A DNA stretch of 64,000 nt from Capillidium heterosporum. Its lineage: Eukaryota > Entomophthoromycota > Entomophthoromycetes > Entomophthorales > Capillidiaceae. The notes under the pieces were generated by a model that was not told where the DNA came from, did not search any database, and saw only the letters and a list, made by a program, of their open reading frames with translations. Location of the stretch: assembly GCA_016630905.1 (NCBI GenBank), contig WBMQ01000014.1:310001-374000 (forward strand), read 5' to 3'. A program made the position numbers and the translations under genes. Shown in pieces: positions 12,601 through 22,876 of this stretch (the stretch's first letter is position 1; each line of letters begins with the position of its first letter).

Positions 12601-13863
12601 ACATCTACGACTGACTCCAATGGAATAACAATCTAAAATGGTTAAAAACTACATTCTTGGATTTAAGTACCTTGATGTGATCACTATGTTTAGCACGGAA
12701 GACTGCCTTCTGCATGGCTTGAATCCTAAATTACATTAGAATGAATATGTTAATACTATGTACCATTCTTTTAAGGAAACTTCGGTATCTGTGGAGAGGG
12801 TATACTTTTTGTTTACAGTTACAATTTTGAGGCCAAATGGCTTTGAATTGGATCTTTGAACGGAAAGCACAGACTTGAGATCTATCATCCCATACGGATA
12901 ATAAAGGTCCTATCGAGAATATAAGTATTACCATAGTTAATCGTATTTACCTGTTGAATCTTCAAAGTAACATAGCGAGTGATCACGTAGTACAAACCAG
13001 TAAGAGTGATTGTAGGCAGGGTTTATCTTTTTGGATAAGAATCCGGATTTGATAACTTCGTTCTTATAAAGTAAAGGTAGCTGTATGAGTACCACGAAAA
13101 TATAAAACTAAGCTTACCCGATCATGAGGCACATGCGCATAATAAAGCAGATGTTTGTCGGTAATATATAGGTTCCCTTGCAAAAGGACAGGTGTTCATA
13201 AGCCAGCATGGAAACTCTAAAAGTTAAAGCAATTTGAGCATCTAAATGTGAAATAAAAGCTACCAGCTAAAAGGTCCTCAATTGAAGGTAATTCGAAGAT
13301 GGATTGAATCTTCTCAGCAATAGTCTTTTTGCGAAAGTCCCGTGCTATAACCGTTTTTATAGGTTCAGAGCTAGCTTCGGAGTTGAGCTTGGAAGATGAG
13401 TTAGCTGAATTACTCCCCGATTTTAGTAATGCTTCTGGAAGTAGAGTTTCTATAGAAGAAGCACGGACAAGACCAGGTCGGAGATGAGGTGCTAGTGGAA
13501 AATATAAAGATATTAGTGGGCTGTCGAGAATAAATTATGAAACTAAGCACTACGTTCTACCATTGATGCATCGTCTACAAACTGAAATATTTGACTTACC
13601 TTTACTAAATGACTTTGAACTTTGTTTACTTATAGATGAACTCATAGGCTCTTGACAATTGTTCCCAGCGTTGTCGGCTAGCTGGGAAAATGAGCCGGAT
13701 GTACCGTCCCTTGAGAAAAGCCGGGCTAATGGTGGAGGGTCCATATCGTCGTAGTCATCCTATTATTTTTACCATCAAAAGGTCCTGTAAGTAACTACAA
13801 GTTGAAAATATCGGTTACCAGCCTTGAAGCCGCTGACAAAAAGTTAATCATAGACTCATTCAT
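9692..13863 (-). pseudogene. ATG26: Sterol 3-beta-glucosyltransferase (UGT51/Atg26 type) broken by six +1 shifts
   Basis: Nine exons can be traced: 13863-13819, 13759-13600, 13491-13264, 13216-13118, 13080-12951, 12909-12764, 12725-12671, 12632-12525 and 12485-9692. Domain order is that of Atg26: GRAM half (LYITDKHLLYYAHVP), PH (YWFVLRDHSLCYFED), serine-rich linker, second GRAM (WGRLIITNHFVCFQSKMVG), then the GT1 domain with [32 protein letters not shown] and the sugar-nucleotide motif VVHHGGAGTTAAGLRAG. The family transfers glucose from UDP-glucose to membrane sterols. The conserved reading changes frame near 13190, 12909, 11747, 11460, 11245-11290 and 10685. Each break is one extra base; no stop interrupts the conserved frame between breaks. 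Removing six bases would leave about 1252 residues, a normal length. It is either a very young pseudogene, a recoded gene or an error-bearing assembly region. Assignment is certain; activity is not. Confidence 0.9.
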
Positions 13864-15140
13864 CTTGAATTAGGGTTGTAAATATCGGAAATTTATTCGA
13901 GTTGGTTGCTGGGGCGTTGAAATATTAGCACTTATCTAGCGTTATGGGATTGTTGAAAGTAAGCACGTCTACAGTTTTCTGAATTTTTGAAGTATTGCCT
14001 CGGTTTATAAAGCTGTATAAATTTAAAGTTGCTGGTATCCTTGATAAGAAACTTGGAATTTGTTCAATTCTGGAAATCTGGTATTGGCATTTTAGTCTTG
14101 GTTTTGTAAGCATTTGTGAACTTTCCAATTCGGGGCTACCTAAGCCTTCATTTTATGATGTCAGTTATTCGACCTACCAACTTGAAGCAATCAATAGATT
14201 CCCAACCCCAAAAATTCGAAAGGCGAATTATGTGGTCTTGGATGTACTAATCTACCGGGGATATTATTAATAGATGATACAGTGTGTGGATTTATACTAA
14301 TTCAGGTTCCGTAATTTGAATTTTTAGTAAGAGAAGCATTATTGAAGCTTTGTATATGTGAAGCGATGTGTATATATTTCTCCACAGGCATAACTTTACT
14401 AATGAAATACATAACAGTGTACTAAATTGCTGTTAATTGAAGGATTGTAATCAGGAGCCCAAAAGTAGTACATTGCATTGGTAACAACTTCTTTTCTAAG
14501 CCTGCCTTTAAGGTTTTGGAAGGATGTAGAAAAGTATATCCAAAAACTACATTACTCGAAGTTAGCTATGCAAACTTCATATAACCTCTATATGTAAGCT
14601 TGTAAACTTTTGCATAGACAAGTCAGTTAATTTAGTTCAAGCATCGGAAATGAAGTTACTTATCCAGGATATACTTTGATGAGCAGTACTCGATCAGGTA
14701 CGCCAAGGGTTTAGACGAATAAGGTGTAAATAAAATTAAAGTCTTGGAAGAGAGGTTGAGAATATATAGCTTTATAGGTTGGCAGTATAGCTCGAGCCAT
14801 ATAATTTATTTTAGATAAGGAAATGCCAAGTTGAACCATATTTTCGAAAGAGGGGACTGCAATTGTTTAACGCCAAGCGATACTTTAAAATACCAAATAT
14901 ACTCCAATTTATTCTTGAAGGATATGCCAAATGACGTTGAGTCAAATCGGAATCTCCGTCCGTTGAAAGAAAGGCCGAATACAAGTGAAAGATGCCAAGG
15001 TTGCTAATAGTTTAATTTAGTCCTCAATCTGGTTAAGGAATTGGAGGATGGAAACTACTACCAAAACATTCACAAACTAAAGACATCATAAAAGTCTACT
15101 TCCCAAGCTTTGGATCCTGAGTAAATAAAAATTGTACCTA
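13864..15140. other. Spacer with an unassigned minus-strand open stretch
   Basis: Mostly AT-rich. On the minus strand, about 13925-14160 is open with plausible codon use (it includes LKCQYQISRIEQIPSFLSR) and ends 60 bp before the glucosyltransferase ATG. It has no recognisable domain and no good start, and could be leader or a relic. The rest shows nothing I can support. Confidence 0.4.
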
Positions 15141-16050
15141 TTATTTCCAATGCGAGTACGCCTTCACTAAAGCCTTTTTGAGGAGGGTACCGTTGCTTTC
15201 CACCAAATTCTCCAGCAGGTTGTGTTTATCCAGCACGTTCGGTCGCTGTAAGATTTCCAAGAGAAGTTTCGTCAGCTGGAGGTTCTTGGGTTGCAGTTCA
15301 AACTGTCGTTGCAGTAAACCCAAGAGGACTTGGAAGTTGGTTGGACTTAGGTATTCTGGCTGGTTGTGTAGCAGGTTGGTCAATAAAATCAACTGCCCCT
15401 CGTTCATCTGGAGTTGTCGATTTTTGAAGCTTTCCAACAGTGCCCTAAAAATCACCATCAATTAGTTTTCACATCGCCATTATTACTTTAGGATATGACT
15501 TTGAGTTTGCATACCAACCTTCGTTTCAATAGTCGTGCTAAGCTGATCGGCTCTATCTTTAACTTTGAAAATATATTAGTATTAGAGGTAAGTAGCATGG
15601 TACTAAATGTGGCATTGGTAACATACGGGACGACAAAACTTTGGATTAGTACTTCACCACGAGAATGTAAGCATTCGAGAATCAGTTGCAAAGTTTCTCT
15701 GCTCAAGATATCTCCAATCTAATGTTTCAACGAAATATTCACAATAAAGTTTACCTTTGGGAACATTAAGGTCGGTAGTATAGCTTTGAGGGAGCTTTCC
15801 AACCCCACTTTTAGAAGATACTCGATGGTAGTGTTGACAAAAACATCGTCTTTCTTTTCCCAGTCCAATTTAGCTATTTGTTCCATACACTTGTACAAAT
15901 TAAAAAAGTTAAAACAATGTAAAAAAGGTACCTGAACGTTATTAATCGATTCAATCACTTCTACATTTAGCTCATCTATCAAACCTTCATCAAATACCTT
16001 TTTAAATCTGTCTATCGAGTCTACAAAGCCCTTAGTACAATCAATGTAAT
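15141..16050 (-). CDS. Helix-rich protein of unknown function, at least four exons, 5' end unresolved
   Basis: Exons are about 16050-15932, 15889-15755, 15718-15519 and 15444-15141, separated by introns of 42, 36 and 74 bp; phases match. The protein is leucine-rich and helical, with segments such as ILPTLMFPK, LQLILECLHSRGEVLIQSF and FQVLLGLLQRQFELQPK, ending in KKALVKAYSHWK. It has no signal peptide, membrane segment or catalytic motif. An alpha-solenoid scaffold is the best structural guess. I do not recognise the family. The first exon begins after an acceptor-like TTTACAG at 16051, but the upstream exon carrying the ATG was not found. The 36-bp intron is among the shortest seen here. Confidence 0.65.
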
Positions 16051-16860
16051 CTGTAAATGACCTTGACTGTTGACTTTTCTCCTTTTAAAATTTATTCTTT
16101 GATTGCTGGCTAAACTGTCATTAATAGTGGCTATCGTACATCTTAATACCTTCTTCCAACTTTATTTTACAGTGGCCTTGTAAGTAGCCTAGTTGAAGCT
16201 TCTGAATCTGCATTTTGAGTTTGTAAGATGAAAGCTCTTGCCAACTTTTACAAACTTACTTTTAGAAGCTTGTCAGGATTCGAGAATGACATCATGGCTA
16301 GTACTCTTTTGGCTATAGAAATTAATTTTTATTCGAAATATGAAGGCTTGAAGCAAAAGTGGCACATACTGTATCTCTTGTATTGTAAATTCGATGTTCC
16401 TAGTCTTCTGTATGATAGTTGCATCAGAAGGTAGGATAGGTATTCTTCCAAGTTTAAGATAACACATACTATTATAAAGAATTATATTAATATAGAGAAT
16501 ATACTTATAAAATGAAGAGATATTCAAATAGATTTAAAGCTTATAGGATAAGCTGCAGTTAATTTACATCCATACTGTAGTAAAGGTTTATTTATGACAA
16601 ATTAGATTAAATATATAAAATTTAATTTTTCTTCGATATAGAAACAAGTAGGTTTAAACTTTTATTTATAAGCAACTATATTCATATCTAAACCAATATA
16701 TTTATGGCGCTTTATAAATTGCTTATTTAAAAAATTAAAGTATAACTTATAAATTTTATTTGAAAACTTAGCAATAAAGTCTATATAACTTTTTAAGTTT
16801 GGATATACTTATTATAATAGTTGTAATAAAGACTAGTTTAAAGTAGTATTATATACCAAT
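16051..16860. other. AT-rich spacer
   Basis: Probably contains the missing 5' exon(s) of the neighbouring minus-strand gene near its left edge; otherwise low-complexity AT-rich DNA. Confidence 0.4.
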
Positions 16861-17593
16861 TGTAATGAAGCCTTAGAAGGCTTCTCCAAAGAATCAGTTT
16901 GACAATACTCCTAGCTGGCCGAACTTCATCCTCAAACCGATTTGACTAGTGATCTTTAGTGTAGCCACAAGAGCCTCCAACCTTGTTGCAACCTGAGCCA
17001 ACCTATCGATTCCTACAGTGAATCTTAATCATGTTGAGAGTGGAAACGCTTTACAAATGGATTATGTGATCAGTTTTCAAGGCAGGATAAATACAAATTG
17101 TTTCATTAATGAATTCGCTAATAATTAGCTTTATTTTACATATATCGCCATCCCTTACCCTGTATAAACCCACTTCGCTTGTATAACTTTTGGACAAGAG
17201 ATTATTCCATAAGATTTCGATTCTTTTGTGTTATAATCACTGCACACTTTTTAATGCTGACTTCCTGTAATCGCTGAATTAGCTAGGAATAGAATGAGCA
17301 TATTGCCAGCTTAGATTAGCTTAAGATCAGCAGAATTAGTATTAGATTAGAGTCGATTAGATAGCTTTGAGAATTAGCAGAACCTTGATGGACATTACCG
17401 CACTTCTTAGCCTCGTCACAATTGTGGTCTCCTTTATCTTTATGAGCCGACTCTGAATTCAAATCGCGACTAAAGTATCGGCTGTCAAAGCCATAGCTTT
17501 GGGTTTCTTTAGTTCTATTGGTGTGATTACCACTACGTTGGCTTATCTCAAGCCTAGCCCGGCATCCCTTGGTAGATTCCCCCACACTAATTA
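16861..17593. mobile_element. GC-richer decayed island with TGTAAT...ATTACA ends
   Basis: This block is clearly richer in GC than its flanks and is bounded by TGTAAT and ATTACA, the form of LTR termini. I saw no matching target-site duplication. Inside, on the plus strand, a frame from the ATG at 16865 to about 17127 reads naturally (PKNQFDNTPSWPNF, then PTVNLNHVESGNALQMDY) except for TAG, TGA and TGA stops. A second frame from the ATG at 17388 encodes a hydrophobic segment (ITALLSLVTIVVSFIFM) and is interrupted by one TGA. The TGA/TAG stops could be CGA/CAG codons hit by C-to-T change. I cannot name the element; it may be a solo LTR, a small transposon or another inserted sequence. Confidence 0.35.
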
Positions 17594-18906
17594 CAGATAT
17601 AGGTTAAATTATCTACTATAAACTTTGAAACCTATCAAACAACTTTTATTAAGATTAGTGTATATTCATGCTATTTAATATTAATACAAAGATATATATT
17701 CGAATTAAGAATGGGTGTATAAAGTTTAATAAATTTTAATGAACTGCCAATTCCTTCAAAGCTGAATCTCTAGAATTATTCATGCCTTCAATATGCTAAA
17801 TCTAATCGCTAATAAGTTCCAACCTACCTTCATTTTTATTCGACAATTCACCTACAGTTTGTGCTTCTATACTTCCAACTTCATTCAAGCTAAACTAAAT
17901 ACAAGTAAATCATACATCACTAAACATCAGTAATTCAGCAAATGGACCTAACTTTCAACCTCTTCAAGCTCAAAGTTCAAAAGAATTAGAAAACATGCCC
18001 AACCAACAAGCAACTTACGTCTACAACACCCTCAGCACAAGGTAAATTTAGCGACATACGACTACCGACTATAATAAAACTTCAAATTTAACCTCCAAAC
18101 CAACCCCAATACAACCTAACCAAATGTTGGACAAATCCATTTGAAACTTATCAATTAAAGCTATGAATACAAAGGTAATACATATAATTTTAATATGTTT
18201 GATTTTAAGATTGTACAAGTTTAAAATTAATCAAAATGTTTCAAGTCAAGTAGAGTCTGATTAAGTTTAATCAGTAGCAAGTTCGACATGTACTCTAACA
18301 AGAATGAGTGAGATGAAAAAAAGTAGTGTTACAATAACAGTAGGACGATATATAACAGTCCCAACGAATTTGAGTTATGAAATAAAGTTACCTTTTCCCG
18401 ACCTGCGCTCTCTCAGGTAAGCATTCTACTTTTCTAGTAATTTAGTTTAGTTTCGATTTTGAATCCGATACTAACCAACTTCACTTTAGACTCTTAAATC
18501 TAACTTTCAATTTCTATATAACTACAGTATACGAAAAGTGCAACTTTGACTTTTAAAAGTACTGTCTTGGAATTACTTTTTGAAAAATGGGTTGCTATCA
18601 TGCTTGGTTCAAAGGTACTTCAATATATTTGTCAGTTCTGGATAAATTGATGTAAATATGTTTTTTGAGTTGAGTAGAGGTGTTCCGATACACTATCTAT
18701 ATATATTTATTTGGTTGTTTGGAAAAGGCACTAAACTCCGCACTTGAGATATCAACAACAGTAGGCAAGCAACCAACTCACTAGAACTTGAATTCAACTG
18801 GTGCTTTATCAAGTAAGTTTCGGTTCCCTTGGTCTAGACGTAGCAGGGGCAGCAACTGTTGGGTCATTCGTTACAGTTTAACTTACGTTTAGAGCCTGAA
18901 TTGACA
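17594..18906. other. AT-rich spacer
   Basis: No gene or RNA supported. The sequence becomes less AT-rich after about 18730, leading into the relic that follows. Confidence 0.5.
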
Positions 18907-19095
18907 ATGACAATTGAAAATTTTAACGCTTCGCAAAAAGTACAACTTCATAGTTGGGCAAAGTTTGCTAGGACTGATTATCGTGGTAACGAAATTCTGC
19001 TAAACCTCAAGTTCTACTAAATGGCTGACCAAGCGATCACCAAGTTTGACTGTTGCAGTTTATTTATCATAGCGTAGTTGACTCAAGTACTATTA
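18907..19095 (+). pseudogene. Decayed open frame, weakly globin-like
   Basis: From the ATG at 18907 the plus strand reads NASQKVQLHSWAKFARTD and then GNEILLNLKF before a TAA, continues in frame through MADQAITKFDCC and meets TAG and TGA. The pattern (polar residues, SWAK, then EILLNLKF) resembles the A-B helices of a globin, but this rests on a short stretch and is inference. Fragments continue in other frames to about 19400. It is at best a relic. Confidence 0.25.
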
Positions 19096-20404
19096 TGAAA
19101 CTAAGAGTTCATTGCTGGGTCGAGGTGTTTTTTAAGATCTTTTGGAACTTCATTGATGAACTTGGATCTAATCATGTATAATAGGAATCAAACTACTATC
19201 TCGACAAGACTGTCCAAGGCAATGCCCTTTTGCTGCAAAATTATAGATTGAGTTTTTTAATGCACGCGATGCCACCTTGCAGGCTGAGCTCACAATCATG
19301 GAAAGTAGGTTAAATGACAAGTTTGAGAGAAGTTTACCAAGGGGGGTCTAAGTACTTTAGCTGAGGTAGTTGATGATATACCTTAAGGCGAGTCCAACTT
19401 ATGGACCCATTCGATTTACCTGATAGGTTTTAATCTTTTATACTTTATGTAATGAAGATTTTTATGCTTATAAATAATATATACTATTTACTATATTTTT
19501 GGATGAAGATATAGTTAGTATTTATTACAATTGATTGATTTGAAGCTTGGATGGGTAGGTGAGAATATCAAGTATTGATAAATAAATTCATAAGACATAA
19601 ACTTAAAATTAGCAATATTTGCAGCAGTCGACACAACCTACATTTATTCATTCAATATTTTCCAATAGGTCGGCTTCAAAATCCTCACCACAAATTCATA
19701 TATCGTACACAATTTAATCTCAGCTTGTTTATTCAATGTTAACCTAGCTCTCTGGCTAAGTTTTCCATAGGCAGCCTACATTCGTATTACTATTCGGCAA
19801 TGTGCTTCGGGTTACGTATTTCTATCTTCTACCTATCACTTTCATATGCTTTAAATTGTTATTCATCTATTTTTCATTACCTCAATTAGCCACCAGTTTA
19901 CTTAAATTTACCTTGGATCGATTTCTCGTTATGGATGTAGTCTGTTCAACCTGAATTTTGGATCCTCCAGTTGCCACTCTGTAGATTAATTAGATCCTAG
20001 CTTTGGTGGTGGATTACTGCAATAAAAGCACGTGCCCTCTTTTTGTTGGAAAGAATCTATTTACATGTTGCCAAGCTATGACTTTCTTCCGAGCTACGAT
20101 ATATATATCGAAGTTCTTGCACAAAAAGACAAGTTTTTCAGTTTTTTTTGGATCATATATTTGAGTTAGATTAAACATTTTAAAAGATTCCTAACCAACA
20201 GTTTTGCAGAATTGAGAGTTTTAAGTATTATTATTAGTTATAAAGAAACCATTATAACTATATTAGCCAGCTCATAACATGATAAGCACATTACACTTCA
20301 TGCTAAAGGACTTACCAAGTTTAGCTGAGCCTATTCGACTAGAAATCCAAGCCAGTGGCTAAACATTTGGTGAGATCGACCAACTAAGATATAAAAAAGA
20401 AATC
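19096..20404. other. Spacer before the tRNA/inverted-repeat region
   Basis: Fragments of former coding sequence may extend to about 19400; after that AT-rich DNA with no feature I can support. Confidence 0.45.
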
Positions 20405-20476
20405 CTCCCCTACAGGGAATCGAACCCTGGCCGTTCCGGTGAAAGCGGAAAATCCTAACCACTGGACCATAGAGGA
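20405..20476 (-). tRNA. tRNA-Glu (UUC), copy outside the inverted repeat
   Basis: 72 nt cloverleaf: acceptor stem TCCTCTA/TAGGGGA, D-arm with AGTGGTTA, anticodon stem TTCCG/CGGAA around loop CTTTCAC (anticodon TTC), and T-arm CAGGG-TTCGATT-CCCTG. It is identical to the copies at 20831 and 24930. It lies head-to-head with the 20831 copy, 354 bp apart. Confidence 0.96.
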
Positions 20477-20647
20477 TATAAACATCTTATGTATACACTT
20501 CTTTTGAAGTGCCTATATTAATAGGTATTACTTTTTAAAAAACTATTAATTCATTGGACAATAGTTAGCATAATCAGGATATAGTATAGTATAACTATAA
20601 AAATATTAATTTTATGATTTAGACTACTTTATGACTCAATTATATGC

Positions 20648-21455
20648 TAAAACTTCAATACATATAGGAACCAAATTATATACTTTGAAGCAGTATCCTT
20701 TAAATAGCATAAATTATATATATTACTTAAATATAAATATAGTTAAAGATTTAGAAAATCTGCTGGTTAAATAAGTTTCATTTATGTAAGTACTTTAAAA
20801 AAAAGAGCATGTGTTTTAAAGCGCTATGTATCCTCTATGGTCCAGTGGTTAGGATTTTCCGCTTTCACCGGAACGGCCAGGGTTCGATTCCCTGTAGGGG
20901 AGGATTTCCTTTTGCATCTCAATACGATACCATCTTTTTATTGCTCTCCTTAGGTCAGTTATAAGCTAATCGTCTGAATTACTACCAGTCTGTTTTTTGT
21001 CCATTCTAGACGATTTGATAAGGTTTGAAATATTCGTTATCCTTTTTACTTATAAGTTATTCTTTACATCATTCTATCGATACCTTTGTTGCCGTTCATG
21101 ATAAACTTCTATAACAGATATATAGTTTAGCTACAGTCTAGTAAGAAGCTTTATATTGCAAATTTCGAAGACTGGTAAGTTAGAAAATAATCAAATGGTT
21201 GATAATAAAAGTCTATTGGTATAGCATTAATTTATTTGTACAGGTGTATTGTAACCTAAGTTTTATAAAGGACAATAGATAATTCATTACATTCTTTTTA
21301 AAGAAGAGTATAATAGGTACTATATAAGCTATTTATTAAAGCAATATCAAAGATTATGCTAATATATAGCATTATATAAACCCATTATACTAAAACACTT
21401 CAACTAAACTATTACTATATATCTTGAAATAATAAAGAATCAAAATGAATAGACA
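20648..21455 (+). repeat. 808-bp inverted repeat, left arm
   Basis: The reverse complement matches 24377-25184. Position sums are 45832 at both ends and at the tRNA inside, so the alignment has no net gap. The stretches I compared were identical. It contains a tRNA-Glu and otherwise AT-rich DNA. The match breaks at a TAAAACTTC edge outside and an AATAGACA edge inside. The two arms bracket the HMG-box gene. Confidence 0.95.
20831..20902 (+). tRNA. tRNA-Glu (UUC), left arm copy
   Basis: Same 72-nt sequence and structure as the copy at 20405, on the opposite strand. It lies 183 bp inside the outer end of the left arm. Anticodon loop CTTTCAC gives anticodon UUC. Confidence 0.97.
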
Positions 21456-21589
21456 ATAGGAATAGGTATTTATTTTCAAAAGGTGATAGATAAGTAACGG
21501 AACTCGGGAAAGTAAAAAGTAGCATTGAAGATGCGAATTGTAAACCCTAGCAAACCGTTATGAAAGTTTGTCTTTTGGACGACACTAGC

Positions 21590-22876
21590 CTATGGGTTCA
21601 AGTTGCTTAGGTAATCGGTGCTAGATATTTGACTTTGAATCCTCATAGGGTTAAAGCAGGCATTTCCATTTATATTACTTTGGTTGGAGTTGTAGAATAT
21701 GGAGTCCTCCATGTTATAGCTGGGGAGATTGGTCGAGTTAGATGGGATGGAGTTGTAATTGTGATAAGAGCCGTTCATATTCAACCTAGTCTCAGTGTTG
21801 TTGAGGAACGAAAAGCTGTAGTCAGGTGCGAAACTATTTAAGTTGGTTTGGGATCCATTTTTGCTGAAATAGAATTGAATGTCATTGTTGAAAGGTAGAC
21901 CACAGTTGTTAGTTACGTTCATAATACTTAGATCTGCCCCCAATAAATTAGTGGCTGTGCTGTTCTCTACTAACTTGTTGCTATAGAATATATAGTTATG
22001 TGGTTTTATGTACTGAGGTGCGTTAGAGATATCGCAAGTCAATTTACTATTTATGGTGGTATTGGAAGGATGGTTTTCGACAAAGGCACTTATGGGAAGG
22101 TAGGAGTTGATTGACACTGTGGAGAATTGCGCACTTAAAGAATTCTCACCAGCTTCTATGGAGTTGACGATGTTGGTAGGATCAGCCGAAAAATCGCTGT
22201 TGGTTAACTCACCCAATTTAGTAGCAGAAGTGTCGTGTTCAAATAAATCTCCTAACTTAAAATTTGGCGATTGATACTTTTCCTTTTTAGTAGATTTTTT
22301 GTTTGCCATATTGGAGTTAGTTGTCAATTTTTTAGACCTTGGAACCGAGCGACGTGGGCTGTACTTGTAAAATGGATATTTCTTTTCATGCTCATGTTTT
22401 AACTCCAAGGCGATGTTCCGGTAGTGCTGCTTAACATTCTCGGGTTCATCTTTCCACATATTGCCGATCAATATGGAGATCTTCTTGTTTGTGTAAGTTG
22501 GGAACTTGTCAGCTATTTGCCTAACCTTATCTTGGCGGTAGACGATGAAGCAGTTCTTGGGCCTAGGGATCTTCCTATTTGGATCTGCAAAACTTGGCTT
22601 AAAGTAAGGTGAATTCAAATTTTTGGTCGGGGTGCAGCTAATATCGCCTTTGGAAGATGCATCATCCTTATTAATTGGCATTAAAACCGGCTGGTATCCT
22701 TTCGGGACTAGGAATATGTTATACCCAGGTTGATTTATTTCCTGACCTTCGGAGCTTTGGATGGCCCTTTGAGTATTATTTGTGTCCCATAGGTTCACTG
22801 GTTTCAACCGACCAGGAGCTATGGGGACAATTCTATTACTCATAGGTAATGGCTTGGACTTTTTAGGACGACCCAT
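21590..22876 (-). CDS. HMG-box transcription factor of MATA (mating-type) character
   Basis: Single exon, 428 residues. An AT-hook-like MGRPKKSKPL start precedes an HMG box at about residues 103-173, with IPRPKNCFIVYRQDK, KISILIGNMWKDE and YPFYKYSPRR. The IPRPxNxFIxYR opening and the YSPRR close are typical of MATA_HMG proteins (ascomycete MAT1-2-1, Mucoromycota sexM/sexP, and related factors) rather than of HMGB chromatin proteins. The long C-terminus is rich in Asn and Ser and disordered. It should bind the DNA minor groove and regulate transcription; a role in mating identity is inference, since early-diverging fungi also carry other MATA_HMG genes. The usual Mucoromycota neighbours (triose-phosphate transporter, RNA helicase) are absent here. 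The gene has no intron and lies between two 808-bp inverted repeats carrying tRNA-Glu genes. Confidence 0.88.
   Translation of the reverse strand: MGRPKKSKPLPMSNRIVPIAPGRLKPVNLWDTNNTQRAIQSSEGQEINQPGYNIFLVPKGYQPVLMPINKDDASSKGDISCTPTKNLNSPYFKPSFADPNRKIPRPKNCFIVYRQDKVRQIADKFPTYTNKKISILIGNMWKDEPENVKQHYRNIALELKHEHEKKYPFYKYSPRRSVPRSKKLTTNSNMANKKSTKKEKYQSPNFKLGDLFEHDTSATKLGELTNSDFSADPTNIVNSIEAGENSLSAQFSTVSINSYLPISAFVENHPSNTTINSKLTCDISNAPQYIKPHNYIFYSNKLVENSTATNLLGADLSIMNVTNNCGLPFNNDIQFYFSKNGSQTNLNSFAPDYSFSFLNNTETRLNMNGSYHNYNSIPSNSTNLPSYNMEDSIFYNSNQSNINGNACFNPMRIQSQISSTDYLSNLNP

Noticed and set aside
13995-14270. 91-codon plus-strand frame
   Set aside because: Composition and lack of any motif do not support a protein; the opposite strand is at least as plausible.
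17316-17585. 89-codon minus-strand frame
   Set aside because: The plus strand of the same segment gives a better coding pattern (hydrophobic, element-like).
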